A stretch of 18,834 nucleotides of DNA from Campylobacterota bacterium (GTDB lineage: Bacteria > Campylobacterota > Campylobacteria > Campylobacterales > Sulfurospirillaceae). The DNA lies in contig RZYK01000019.1 in assembly GCA_009930355.1 (NCBI GenBank), forward strand, positions 1 through 18,834. Direction: 5' to 3'. The position numbers and the translations under genes were made by a program. The notes beneath the pieces are model-generated. The model worked only from the letters and a program-made list of their open reading frames with translations. It ran no database searches and was not told where the DNA came from. Position 1 is the first letter of the stretch; every line of letters begins with the position of its first letter. This document shows positions 8,360 through 15,872 of this stretch, in pieces.

Positions 8360-9052
8360 ATGTATAATAAGTTAAAATTATTTGAGCATTTAACAATCCT
8401 TTATGCTGAAGATGAAGAGAATATAAGAAAAACGGTTAGCTCTTCACTAAAATTTTTATTTCACAAAGTGATCGAAGCTAAAGATGGTGAAGAAGCTTTA
8501 AAACTCTTCGATGAATATAACCCAGATGTTTTATTATTGGATATTTGTATGCCTAAATGTAATGGATTAGAGCTATTAAAACAAATTCGAGAGTCCAATA
8601 AACGTGTTCCTGTTATTATTATGAGTGCTTATTCTGAGCAAGATTATTTGTTACAATCAATTGACTTACATGTTTGTAAATATCTTATAAAACCCTTTGT
8701 AAGAGAAAGTTTTTTGGATGCATTTAAGGCTTGTGCTCATTGGATGTATGAGTGGGGAGACAAGGGATTAATTAAAGTTGAAAATGACATTTTCTTTGAT
8801 GTAGAAACATCTATGCTTTTAATACAAAATGAACAAATTTCATTAACCAAAAGAGAACGTACTTTATTTGAATATTTTTTACGACAAAAGAATCGAGTTA
8901 TTTCATATGATGAATTAGAATACGCAATATGGGACGGGCAGGGGGAGCATAAAGAAGCGTTAAAATCGCTTGTTAAGCAACTTAGGAAAAAACTACCTGA
9001 CAACATGATAGAAAATTTTTTTGGAGTTGGATATAAACTTGTTACACATTAA
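8360..9052 (+). CDS. OmpR/PhoB-family response regulator
   Basis: A 230-residue cytoplasmic transcription regulator. The receiver domain (about 10-125) has the acidic pair Glu17/Asp18, phospho-acceptor Asp61 in L-L-L-D-I-C-M-P, switch Ser89 in M-S-A, and Lys111 in L-I-K-P-F. The C-terminal winged helix (about 140-228) shows the usual L-T-K-R-E hinge, then R-V-I-S-Y-D-E-L, and ends G-V-G-Y-K-L. Its gene overlaps the downstream kinase gene, so the two are co-translated partners. It lies divergent from AT1 and convergent, through the kinase, with AT2, which suggests one or both adhesins are targets; this is inference. AAGG lies about 11 nt before the ATG, a loose fit. Base composition is clearly more AT-rich than that of the adhesin genes. 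Confidence 0.93.
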   Translation: MYNKLKLFEHLTILYAEDEENIRKTVSSSLKFLFHKVIEAKDGEEALKLFDEYNPDVLLLDICMPKCNGLELLKQIRESNKRVPVIIMSAYSEQDYLLQSIDLHVCKYLIKPFVRESFLDAFKACAHWMYEWGDKGLIKVENDIFFDVETSMLLIQNEQISLTKRERTLFEYFLRQKNRVISYDELEYAIWDGQGEHKEALKSLVKQLRKKLPDNMIENFFGVGYKLVTH

Positions 9053-10721
9053 AAAACGTCCATCAATATCTACTAAGACGAAAACAATGCTTTTTGTTTC
9101 CATAATTCTTATTGTTATGGCAACGATTTCTGGATATATTCATTATTTTGATATAAAAAAAAATATGGAGATGTCGCAAAAAGACTACATGTTACAAATC
9201 AATAATTTTTATGAATTAAGGCAAGAATTACTCAATAAGCACTATGGAAATCGTTCGTTAGTCCATGTAGATTCTCATGGCGTGCAAAGTGCAATATTTG
9301 CAAAAGATTCTAAGCGTATCGTAGAGTTATCCGTATATCGATGGGAAATATTAAAGAAAGAAAATCCTTTTTTATTAGGGCTTAGATTTTACGACGAAAA
9401 AAAACAACTCATAGCATACTTAGGGCAAGAACCCGAGCCTCATGAAATTAAACTCGATGAAGAACTTTCAGATGAAGTTGACTTTGGCTTTTTCTCATCA
9501 ATATCTTATTCAGCTTATCATATTAGAATTCCAATATATAAAGAAGGCGTTTTTATTTGCACAATGGAATTTATAATAAGTCCTGAATATTTTCTTAGCA
9601 GAATTAAAAATTACTTATCTCTTCAAGGTTATATACTTTACAATACAGACCAAGCTCCAGACATCAATGATTTTTTTGCTGGTTATAAATTAGATGACGG
9701 CTCAATTTTGAAAATTGAAAATATAACGTATATGACATATATTGTTAGAATTAGAGATAAATTCAATGGGAAGAGTTTAGCAAGTCTTCTTTTTTTACAA
9801 GATATTACGGAACAACAGAAAAATCTTTCAAATACAATTTATAAAGAATTTTTCATGGCTATTATTGTAATAATCATACTTCTTATTATCCTTAATTATG
9901 GATTTAACATCCTGATTAAAAGACTAGAAGAAAGTGAAGCAAATCTTCTTAAACTGAATTATACACTTGAAAGTCGTGTAAGAGAAGAGAGCAAACAGCG
10001 ATTACAAAGCGAAAAGCTATTGATTCAACAGAGTCGGTTAGCGAGTATGGGTGAAATGATTGGAAATATCGCACATCAGTGGCGACAACCTCTTACTGAA
10101 CTTGGGGCAACACTTTTCAACCTGTATATGCTTTGGTCAAAACAAAAATTAACAGGAGAACTCTTTGATGAGAGTATGGATCATTGTGAAAAAATAATTA
10201 TTCATATGTCGAAAACAATTGATGATTTTCGTAATTTTTTCGCTACAACTGATCAAAAAGAGCATTATGTTGTCAATGATGCAATTAAAAGTGCTATTGA
10301 ACTTGTGAGTGCAGCTTTAAAAAACCATTATATTGATTTGGTTTTTTATGAGAAAGATCGCTACGAATTGGAAGGCTCACCACGTCAATTTGCTCAAGTA
10401 ATTTTAAATATTCTTGTCAATGCAAAAGATACCCTTCTTGATCGTGCTATTGCTAAACCACGAATTAAAATATCACTGTATTCAGAGAATGAACATATTG
10501 TGATTGATATTGAAGATAATGGTGGTGGTATTTTAATGGATCCCATTGAGCATATATTTGAACCATATTTTACAACAAAACATGCCAAAAAAGGTACAGG
10601 AATAGGGTTGTATATGAGTAAAATGATTATTGAAGAAAATACAAATGGTAGCTTAGAGGCTTTTAATACTTCAGAAGGTGCATGTTTTAAAATAACCCTG
10701 AGAACATTTGGGAGTGTTTAG
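9021..10721 (+). CDS. Membrane sensor histidine kinase, partner of the preceding regulator
   Basis: Two membrane segments (about 23-43 and 277-300) enclose a roughly 230-residue periplasmic domain of Cache-like size whose ligand I cannot name. After the second segment comes a coiled coil (about 302-340) with no obvious HAMP, then a HisKA H-box with phospho-acceptor His352 in A-H-Q-W-R-Q-P-L, an H-box type frequent in campylobacterotal kinases. The ATPase domain has an N-box (Asn467 in L-V-N-A-K-D), G1 D-N-G-G-G, F-box F-E-P-Y-F-T-T-K and G2 G-T-G-I-G-L. The start is unsure: TTG 9021 gives 566 residues and overlaps the regulator by 32 nt; TTG 9039 lies 12 nt after GGAG; ATG 9087 would begin right at the first membrane helix and lose the basic lead K-K-R. 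One of the upstream TTG codons seems likelier. Confidence 0.92.
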   Translation: MELDINLLHIKKRPSISTKTKTMLFVSIILIVMATISGYIHYFDIKKNMEMSQKDYMLQINNFYELRQELLNKHYGNRSLVHVDSHGVQSAIFAKDSKRIVELSVYRWEILKKENPFLLGLRFYDEKKQLIAYLGQEPEPHEIKLDEELSDEVDFGFFSSISYSAYHIRIPIYKEGVFICTMEFIISPEYFLSRIKNYLSLQGYILYNTDQAPDINDFFAGYKLDDGSILKIENITYMTYIVRIRDKFNGKSLASLLFLQDITEQQKNLSNTIYKEFFMAIIVIIILLIILNYGFNILIKRLEESEANLLKLNYTLESRVREESKQRLQSEKLLIQQSRLASMGEMIGNIAHQWRQPLTELGATLFNLYMLWSKQKLTGELFDESMDHCEKIIIHMSKTIDDFRNFFATTDQKEHYVVNDAIKSAIELVSAALKNHYIDLVFYEKDRYELEGSPRQFAQVILNILVNAKDTLLDRAIAKPRIKISLYSENEHIVIDIEDNGGGILMDPIEHIFEPYFTTKHAKKGTGIGLYMSKMIIEENTNGSLEAFNTSEGACFKITLRTFGSV

Positions 10722-10823
10722 AAAATCTAGTAGTTTTTAAGGTTGTATCATAAATTTAAAGCGTGTAATCAAGAGGTGCAAGAGGAATAGACTTTCAATT
10801 ACGTATCGGCGATAAACTAACGC

Positions 10824-10854
10824 AATAGAAGGGGAGAGTGACTCCCCTGCTATT
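10824..10854. terminator. Strong hairpin between the convergent kinase and AT2 genes
   Basis: AATAG-A-AGGGGAG, loop AGTGA, CTCCCCT-G-CTATT: a 7-bp GC-rich stem plus 5 more pairs after one A:G mismatch. It overlaps the TAA stop of AT2 (10853-10855). No proper U-tract follows on either strand (minus strand reads GCGTTAGTTTATC). A transcription end for both converging genes is the simplest reading; an mRNA-stabilising 3' hairpin is possible. Confidence 0.5.
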
Positions 10855-13600
10855 AGAAACTAAAACGGTATCCAGCATTAATCTGCCTTTGGGCAAATTT
10901 GTGACCAGTAGTATACGTGCCATCTAGATATAAATTATGCTTTTTATTCAGTTGTGTTGCGATGCCGACTTGATTTTCCCATAAGTTTCCACGGAAAGTG
11001 TATGTTTCTAAATTGCCATTCAAACGATAGCCTACATTACCGCTCATCTCCGTAACGTAGCCAGTTTTATAATACACATTTACGGGGTTTTTAACTCCTT
11101 TAACTTCGTACCCAACTTTTACGCTAACACGCCCAAGCGTTGAATCATAGCCATCTAAATCAACCACTAAACCATTGTCTGCATGCGTTGAGGAACTGTT
11201 TTGATGTAAATAACTTAACTGTGCTTGTGGTTCAATGTAATAACCTGTTGTCGTATTTACCAAGTAAAAGCGTTTCCCAGCCTCAACGCTTAAACCATAA
11301 CCATTACTCGAAGTACTCCCATGAATGTGATTATATTGGGAGTCTTGAATGTTGAACGTGTTTTTAATATGACTGTATTTCAATGCCATATCAACATAGA
11401 AATGATTTGATGCAATATAGGTTCCATAAAATCCAAAATGATAACCATCTACATTACCATTGCCTTGTTGATAGTTTGAATCAGCCTGTATGGTTCCACC
11501 CATTACACCTAAAAAAACATCTAAATCTGACATTTTCAAACGTCCATCTATACCTGTTTGAATGCCTGTGTAGCCCATATCAAAATCGCTTAATTTACCG
11601 CTTCCAAATGAACCAAATTTCCCAGTAAAGGTTCTAGCCCATACATTACCTTGGCTATTTTCAGTTTCACGAAGTTCTCCCATCCTTTGTAAGAGCGTTT
11701 GAGTTTCTGCATAGTTAATCATATAGCCAATATTGAGGAAGTTTGCTGAGGCATCAGCTGTGGATGTAATCGGCGGTGCTTTGCTAGAAGCATAGAGTTC
11801 CCAGTTTGTATCATTTTGATGAAGATTATAGAGGTATCCTCCTAGTTCCACTTCTCCTGTTCCTGCCCCTCTAAAAAGGTTATTTTTTAAATCAAATGAA
11901 GCTAATCCATCTTGTGTTTCCACAACAGTAATTACTTCATCGCCCGTAGTTGTAAGAGAGCCTCTATTTATTATTTGAATACTATGATTACCAGCGCTAC
12001 TACCTGTAACCACTAATTTATCCGAAAATTCATCAAGTATATTGGTACGCATAATAAAATTACCATTGCCACTTAAATCACCTACGGTAAGGATTGAACC
12101 CACTTTATCTTCTATAAAATCAACAGTGCTATGATTTAAGGTTAATTTACTAACCACAGAATCTTGGCTCATATTCCACAAGCTATCATCAAGTGACAAA
12201 TTGGTTATGGCACCAGATGAGACAAATGCTCCTCCATTCAACACTGACCCTTCAGTCATCTTCAGGTCAGTTGTAGCTCCATCCTGAGAATAAACACCAC
12301 CAGTAATATACATCTTGCCAACACCAGAAATCAGATTGCCAGTCCCTGCCGAAACCATAGCAACTGCATCTGTTGAAGCCATCGCTATCGTTGTATCCCC
12401 CGTAAAATAAGCCTTGCCCCCAGATGAATTCGCCACGACACCATACACGCCATTAGCGCCAGTCACTGTTGTGTTTACTGCATTAACCACACCGCCAGCA
12501 GCCCACACCGCATAAGCCGTATTGCCATTTCGGTCAACCATAATGTCAGTATTTTCTAGATTCACTACTCCCGAAAGTTGTGCAGAAGCACCTGTAGAGC
12601 CTCCCGAAAAAATGCTATTTCTATTGGTTGTGGTACCATTAAAATGAGCAATAGCATTGGAGCCATATGCTATTAAAGCACTACTTTTTTCTGCCCAAAT
12701 ATGGCTATCTTCACCAACCGTAGCCAAACCATCACTACGAACTTCAAGCGCATTAGAATTATTTCCCAGAGTAGTAATACTTAGTGCATCAGCGTTAAGT
12801 TTTCCAAACAAGAAAACGCCAGTTGCATATGCTCCTTGGGTAGTTATGGTACTACCAGTACCTAAATCTACAAATGAATTTTGTTGTAAATCAATGCCAT
12901 ATGAAAGATTCCCTTGTGTTTCAAGAGTCAAATGAGTGGCTTCGAATTTTGCTGGACCATTAGCAGCATTTCCATTGGCGCCAAAAATATGCAATGCTGT
13001 AGATTGACTACCATTTGTACTAATTAAGCTTCCAGAACCCAAATGTGCTTCTGTTCCCTCGTTATAGACATTAAGTCCAATATTCTGATTTCCTATTGTT
13101 TGAATCGTTAAAGCATCGGCAGTTAAGGTAGACGCTTTTGCAACATAAACACCTATAGCACTGGAACTTGTATTGGTGTTGTCAACTATAATTTTACTAT
13201 CTGTCCCTAAATTTATTTGGGAATTTAAGCCTGAAACATACAATCCGTTAGTAGCAAAACCCTTAACATCAATGGTCAAATGATTTGCATTCAAAGTTGT
13301 ATTTTTGCCATTCAAATAAATACCAGCAGACGCTGTGCTCCCACCATCAACACTAACTTTACTGCCAGAACCAAGATTAATTTGAGCAGTTGTTGCAGAA
13401 TTATTGTAAATACCAGTCAATATATTATTATACTTAGTATCAGCAGTGATTGTATCCCCATTAGCTAACGTAATGATACTAGCATTGAGGCTACCATAAT
13501 CTGTTGCTAATGCAGGAAGAGTGTTTAACCCTAATAAAAGAGCTGACGCCGTAATGCTGCTAGAGATATTTCTTTTTTGGGTATAGTATATTTTTTTCAT
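10853..13600 (-). CDS. AT2: pertactin-like type Va autotransporter
   Basis: A 915-residue self-secreted surface protein. The signal peptide (about 1-33, K-R-N then a hydrophobic run ending A-L-A) is followed by a Ser/Thr/Gly/Asn-rich beta-helix passenger. Near residues 520-560 it has the pertactin-type folding segment F-I-M-R-T-N then S-D-K-L-V-V. A helical linker (about 625-648) leads into the barrel, which starts at N-V-W-A-R (about 652) and ends G-Y-R-F-S-F. ATG 13600 was chosen because AAGGAA lies about 10 nt before it and the signal peptide then has normal length; an in-frame ATG at 13639 would add 13 residues and has no ribosome site. Unlike AT1 there is no extended signal peptide and no Cys pair. 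Substrate or partner is unknown; adhesion is the usual role. Confidence 0.92.
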   Translation of the reverse strand: MKKIYYTQKRNISSSITASALLLGLNTLPALATDYGSLNASIITLANGDTITADTKYNNILTGIYNNSATTAQINLGSGSKVSVDGGSTASAGIYLNGKNTTLNANHLTIDVKGFATNGLYVSGLNSQINLGTDSKIIVDNTNTSSSAIGVYVAKASTLTADALTIQTIGNQNIGLNVYNEGTEAHLGSGSLISTNGSQSTALHIFGANGNAANGPAKFEATHLTLETQGNLSYGIDLQQNSFVDLGTGSTITTQGAYATGVFLFGKLNADALSITTLGNNSNALEVRSDGLATVGEDSHIWAEKSSALIAYGSNAIAHFNGTTTNRNSIFSGGSTGASAQLSGVVNLENTDIMVDRNGNTAYAVWAAGGVVNAVNTTVTGANGVYGVVANSSGGKAYFTGDTTIAMASTDAVAMVSAGTGNLISGVGKMYITGGVYSQDGATTDLKMTEGSVLNGGAFVSSGAITNLSLDDSLWNMSQDSVVSKLTLNHSTVDFIEDKVGSILTVGDLSGNGNFIMRTNILDEFSDKLVVTGSSAGNHSIQIINRGSLTTTGDEVITVVETQDGLASFDLKNNLFRGAGTGEVELGGYLYNLHQNDTNWELYASSKAPPITSTADASANFLNIGYMINYAETQTLLQRMGELRETENSQGNVWARTFTGKFGSFGSGKLSDFDMGYTGIQTGIDGRLKMSDLDVFLGVMGGTIQADSNYQQGNGNVDGYHFGFYGTYIASNHFYVDMALKYSHIKNTFNIQDSQYNHIHGSTSSNGYGLSVEAGKRFYLVNTTTGYYIEPQAQLSYLHQNSSSTHADNGLVVDLDGYDSTLGRVSVKVGYEVKGVKNPVNVYYKTGYVTEMSGNVGYRLNGNLETYTFRGNLWENQVGIATQLNKKHNLYLDGTYTTGHKFAQRQINAGYRFSF
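12725..13305 (-). repeat. Four degenerate beta-helix repeats in the AT2 passenger
   Basis: Four related segments about 45-55 residues apart share the pattern L-x-A-x-x-L-T-I-x-T-x-G-N followed by G-L-x-V: they begin LNANHLTI, LTADALTI, FEATHLTL and LNADALSI. Between them recur L-G-x-G-S and short Thr/Ser turns. The copies are diverged at protein and DNA level, unlike those of AT1, so this is an old repeat. Limits are approximate. Confidence 0.55.
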
Positions 13601-13646
13601 CAGTAAAGCTTTCCTTAGATATTTTTTATGATTTATCATGATTGAG

Positions 13647-13683
13647 CAGGGAGATAATAATAGAAACTCAGGGCAAACCAGGG
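13647..13683 (-). promoter_or_regulatory. Phased CAGGG repeats over the probable AT2 promoter
   Basis: CAGGG occurs at 13647-13651, 13669-13673 and 13679-13683 (spacings 22 and 10 bp), all in one orientation. On the minus strand this is CCCTG three times, close to helical phase. TATTAT (13662 to 13657) is a plausible -10, with no good -35 at the matching distance, where a CCCTG copy falls instead. This layout resembles an activator-dependent promoter such as an OmpR-family target. The rest of the 13601-13832 gap shows only AT-rich DNA. Confidence 0.35.
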
Positions 13684-13832
13684 TGAGGATAGTGGATAAG
13701 GTTGAGCTTCCAAGAAATATTTTTAGGTAAGAGCAGAGTTATTTATCTAGTTTTAGATGAAATCTATACCGTATAAGATATTGAATTTAATTTTGAAAAT
13801 TTAAGTTTTCAATAATTAAATATATCCTTTAA

Positions 13833-14381
13833 CTATTTTCTATGGCGCATCAGTGTTTCGACAGCACACTCAATTCTTTGAGGCAAATCTTTTGCTTCAT
13901 AATCCACAAAGTCTATTTGAACTTTATAAACCAACACCTCTTCTACCATTACATTTAAGACCAAATATCCACGGTAAAGTTTACTCTCTTTTGTTTTTTT
14001 ACCAGGATGTTCCATATCGTTTTCATAGACTAAAATAGCCATATCCACTTTGGGTGCACTACTTTTTTTCTCTTTAGCATACACCGCTAAGGCATCATTC
14101 ACACAGCTCTTAACCTCTTCAAGATTGACATAGGTAAAAAGTGTTGATGGACTATAGGTTGCTTTTTCAGCACTAATACTACTTTGAAAAGCACCCGCTT
14201 GAATCGCTTTTAAAGCATTTTGAAATGGCTCAGATTCATATATTTTTTCAAATACAACTACCTCTTTATGACACGGTAACGCTGAAAGTTTCGCCTTTGA
14301 AGTCATTTTGGTATAAATGCCCTCACCAATAAAATAGGCAACCAAAAGACCTAAAACAATAAACAAATTTTTTTTAGACAT
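13833..14381 (-). CDS. Small membrane-anchored protein of unknown function
   Basis: I do not recognise this 182-residue protein. One membrane helix (about 6-22, after the basic M-S-K-K) anchors it, probably with the remainder in the periplasm. The soluble part is mixed alpha/beta, contains Cys37, Cys93 and Cys173, and has a Lys-rich loop near 133-140 (G-K-K-T-K-E-S-K). The N-terminus has no lipobox. It ends in R-H-R-K. The start ATG 14381 has a weak AAGAG about 8 nt before it. It lies 41 nt after the desulforubrerythrin stop with a hairpin between, so the two may be partly co-transcribed, but no functional link is evident. Confidence 0.8.
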   Translation of the reverse strand: MSKKNLFIVLGLLVAYFIGEGIYTKMTSKAKLSALPCHKEVVVFEKIYESEPFQNALKAIQAGAFQSSISAEKATYSPSTLFTYVNLEEVKSCVNDALAVYAKEKKSSAPKVDMAILVYENDMEHPGKKTKESKLYRGYLVLNVMVEEVLVYKVQIDFVDYEAKDLPQRIECAVETLMRHRK

Positions 14382-14399
14382 GATACGACTCTTTTGAAG

Positions 14400-14418
14400 A
14401 AGGAGGCAAAGCCTCCTT
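14400..14418 (-). terminator. Hairpin after the desulforubrerythrin gene
   Basis: AAGGAGGC and GCCTCCTT form a perfect 8-bp GC-rich stem with a 3-nt loop, starting 4 nt after the stop codon. On the minus strand it is followed by CTTCAAAAGAG, not a real U-tract, so it may be a leaky terminator or 3'-end stabiliser ahead of the next gene. Confidence 0.55.
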
Positions 14419-14422
14419 GAAG

Positions 14423-15073
14423 TTAAATACCCAAATCTTGGCGTTTGAAATACTCTTGACCGACTTTACACAATGGACAGGCTTTAGGTGCTTTTTTACC
14501 ACGGTGAATATGCCCACACACTTCACACACCCAAATTTCTTCTTCTTCATCACTAAAAAAGCCATCTTCTTTCATTGCATCTTGAAGAGCTTTGTATTCA
14601 CGCTCATGCTCTACTTCCACTTTACCAATGGCATTAAACAAACGTGCAAGCTCTTTATGTCCCTCTTCTTCTGCAATTTTTGCAAAATTAGGATACATAA
14701 TGGTATGCTCATAATTCTCACCCGCCATAGCGCTGTCAAGATTCTTAAGGGTAATTTCTGTCTCGGCGCCATCGACTAATTTATGATACGCTTTAAATTC
14801 TGCACGTGCGTGCCATTTTTCATTTTCTGCCGCTTCTCTAAAATGGCGAGCGATCGCATGCCAACCCTCTTCTTGTGCGATATCTGCGAACAAATCGTAT
14901 TTATTACGTGCTTGAGACTCACCTGCAAACGCTTTCATTAAATTGACTGCGGTTAAATCAGTCGTTATACAGGTCATCGCCTCTCCACAACAGACCAATT
15001 TCCCACCACCAACATGCTGAACCTCAACCTCGTTACCGCATTTACTACATTTATACGTTTCGTACTCTCTCAC
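14423..15073 (-). CDS. rrc: Desulforubrerythrin (three-domain rubrerythrin, Rrc type)
   Basis: A 216-residue cytoplasmic non-haem iron protein that reduces hydrogen peroxide. Three metal sites are visible: an N-terminal desulforedoxin-type Fe(Cys)4 centre (Cys9, Cys12, Cys28, Cys29, with the telltale C-C pair); a rubrerythrin four-helix diiron domain (Glu52, E85-x-x-H88, Glu119, Glu122, E153-x-x-H156); and a C-terminal rubredoxin (C183-x-x-C186, C199-x-x-C202). This architecture is that of Campylobacter jejuni Rrc, also called desulforubrerythrin. The start is GTG 15073: AAAGGAG lies 5 nt upstream, and the overlapping ATG one base earlier in register runs straight into TGA. The gene has its own probable promoter with a repeated box (15090-15131). 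Confidence 0.95.
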   Translation of the reverse strand: MREYETYKCSKCGNEVEVQHVGGGKLVCCGEAMTCITTDLTAVNLMKAFAGESQARNKYDLFADIAQEEGWHAIARHFREAAENEKWHARAEFKAYHKLVDGAETEITLKNLDSAMAGENYEHTIMYPNFAKIAEEEGHKELARLFNAIGKVEVEHEREYKALQDAMKEDGFFSDEEEEIWVCEVCGHIHRGKKAPKACPLCKVGQEYFKRQDLGI

Positions 15074-15089
15074 ATTGACTCCTTTAAAG

Positions 15090-15131
15090 TTAATTTACAA
15101 CATATTAAACTATCTTGACTTAATCTACAAC
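15090..15131 (-). promoter_or_regulatory. Probable rrc promoter with a 30-bp-spaced direct repeat
   Basis: On the minus strand TTGTAG (15130 to 15125), a 17-nt spacer and TAATAT (15107 to 15102) form a reasonable sigma70-type promoter about 30 nt before the start codon. Two near-identical boxes, TTAATTTACAAC (15090-15101) and TTAATCTACAAC (15120-15131), 11 of 12 bases equal and exactly 30 bp apart, flank the -10 and cover the -35. Such placement suggests a regulator site; which regulator is unknown. Confidence 0.45.
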
Positions 15132-15158
15132 TAAACATTAAATGATAAAAATTATTGT

Positions 15159-15752
15159 TTATAAAATAGCTTTTTCTTTAAAAAATGTATCAACTGCTTT
15201 GAGAGAAAAGGCTTTATCATAGGTAAATAACTCTTGCCACGTTTTATCTTCTAGACCATTTTTGGTTTCAATACCATATTTTTGTTTTGCATTTTCTACA
15301 AACTCCATAGCAAAACTCAGTAAAAGAGCATATTGTGCAGCCGTAAGGTGTTTAAGCAAATCAAACAAACGGTAGTAATTCACCATTTTTTTACTCGATT
15401 CTTCCCCCATACGAAGCGACCAAATACGCCCAGCAAATTCATGCTGATACACAACACCGCTGCGTGTTTCCAGTGCAAACGCTCTAAAAGCAGACATCAA
15501 TTCTTGTTTAGGAAGGTAGTGGTGGATATTGTAAAAAAAAAGATAGACACTGAGTAAAAAAAGATCTTCTGCACAAGGTACATGCGCTTTGATTTCAGCG
15601 CACGTCTCTTTTTCAACATCTAATTGCATCTTTAAATAGGCCAGATGTTTGACCCGCCAATTCTCTTTTTCTTTCACTCTTTTTTGCCACTCTATCAAGG
15701 TGGGACGAGGAATATGGTAACGCTCAACTAAAGGCTTATAAGACATTTGCAT
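15159..15752 (-). CDS. Unrecognised helical protein with HTH-like N-terminus
   Basis: I cannot assign this 197-residue protein to a family. It has no signal peptide and is predicted cytoplasmic. Residues 5-25 (Y-K-P-L-V-E-R-Y, turn, P-R-P-T-L-I-E-W-Q-K-R) read like a helix-turn-helix of the type at the start of transposase-like or small DNA-binding proteins. The remainder looks mostly helical and rich in aromatic residues (L-F-L-L-S-V-Y-L-F-F-Y-N-I-H-H-Y near 64-79). ATG 15752 has AGGAG 7 nt upstream; the second Met two codons later is less well placed. It is a single gene with its own probable promoter, whose -10 lies in an inverted repeat. A DNA-binding, perhaps self-regulating role is only inferred. 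Confidence 0.8.
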   Translation of the reverse strand: MQMSYKPLVERYHIPRPTLIEWQKRVKEKENWRVKHLAYLKMQLDVEKETCAEIKAHVPCAEDLFLLSVYLFFYNIHHYLPKQELMSAFRAFALETRSGVVYQHEFAGRIWSLRMGEESSKKMVNYYRLFDLLKHLTAAQYALLLSFAMEFVENAKQKYGIETKNGLEDKTWQELFTYDKAFSLKAVDTFFKEKAIL

Positions 15753-15766
15753 TGGCTTACTCCTGC

Positions 15767-15808
15767 TTAGAATGCTTCTATTCTAATATGTTTTAAACCA
15801 GAGTGCAA
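15767..15808 (-). promoter_or_regulatory. Promoter and inverted repeat upstream of the 15159-15752 gene
   Basis: Minus strand: TTGCAC (15808 to 15803), 17-nt spacer, TAGAAT (15785 to 15780). A perfect 7-bp inverted repeat, TTAGAAT (15767-15773) and ATTCTAA (15780-15786), includes the -10 and the expected start site, so a bound protein would block the promoter. The leader would be only about 20 nt, just long enough for the AGGAG site. Confidence 0.45.
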
Positions 15809-15821
15809 GTATTTTGAAGAA

Positions 15822-15862
15822 ATGTATATCATTCCTTAGATTTAAAAAGAAATGATATACAT
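15822..15862. promoter_or_regulatory. 12-bp perfect inverted repeat after ubiD
   Basis: ATGTATATCATT (15822-15833) and AATGATATACAT (15851-15862) match perfectly around a 17-nt loop. It starts 11 nt after the ubiD stop. As a terminator for ubiD it would be a low-GC stem followed by TTCTTC on the minus strand; alternatively it is an operator upstream of the next gene's promoter. Confidence 0.5.
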
Positions 15863-15872
15863 AAAAGTAACA

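Noticed and set aside
10722..10823. Possible small gene or RNA between the kinase and the hairpin
   Set aside because: Only about 100 AT-rich bases, no ribosome site with an open frame, no promoter and no stable structure seen.
14374..14565. Small minus-strand ORF overlapping the end of rrc
   Set aside because: It is an alternative-frame shadow of the rubredoxin domain of rrc, whose coding frame is certain.
14849..14856. GCGATCGC, the HIP1 octamer
   Set aside because: I noticed only one copy, inside rrc; no sign of iteration.
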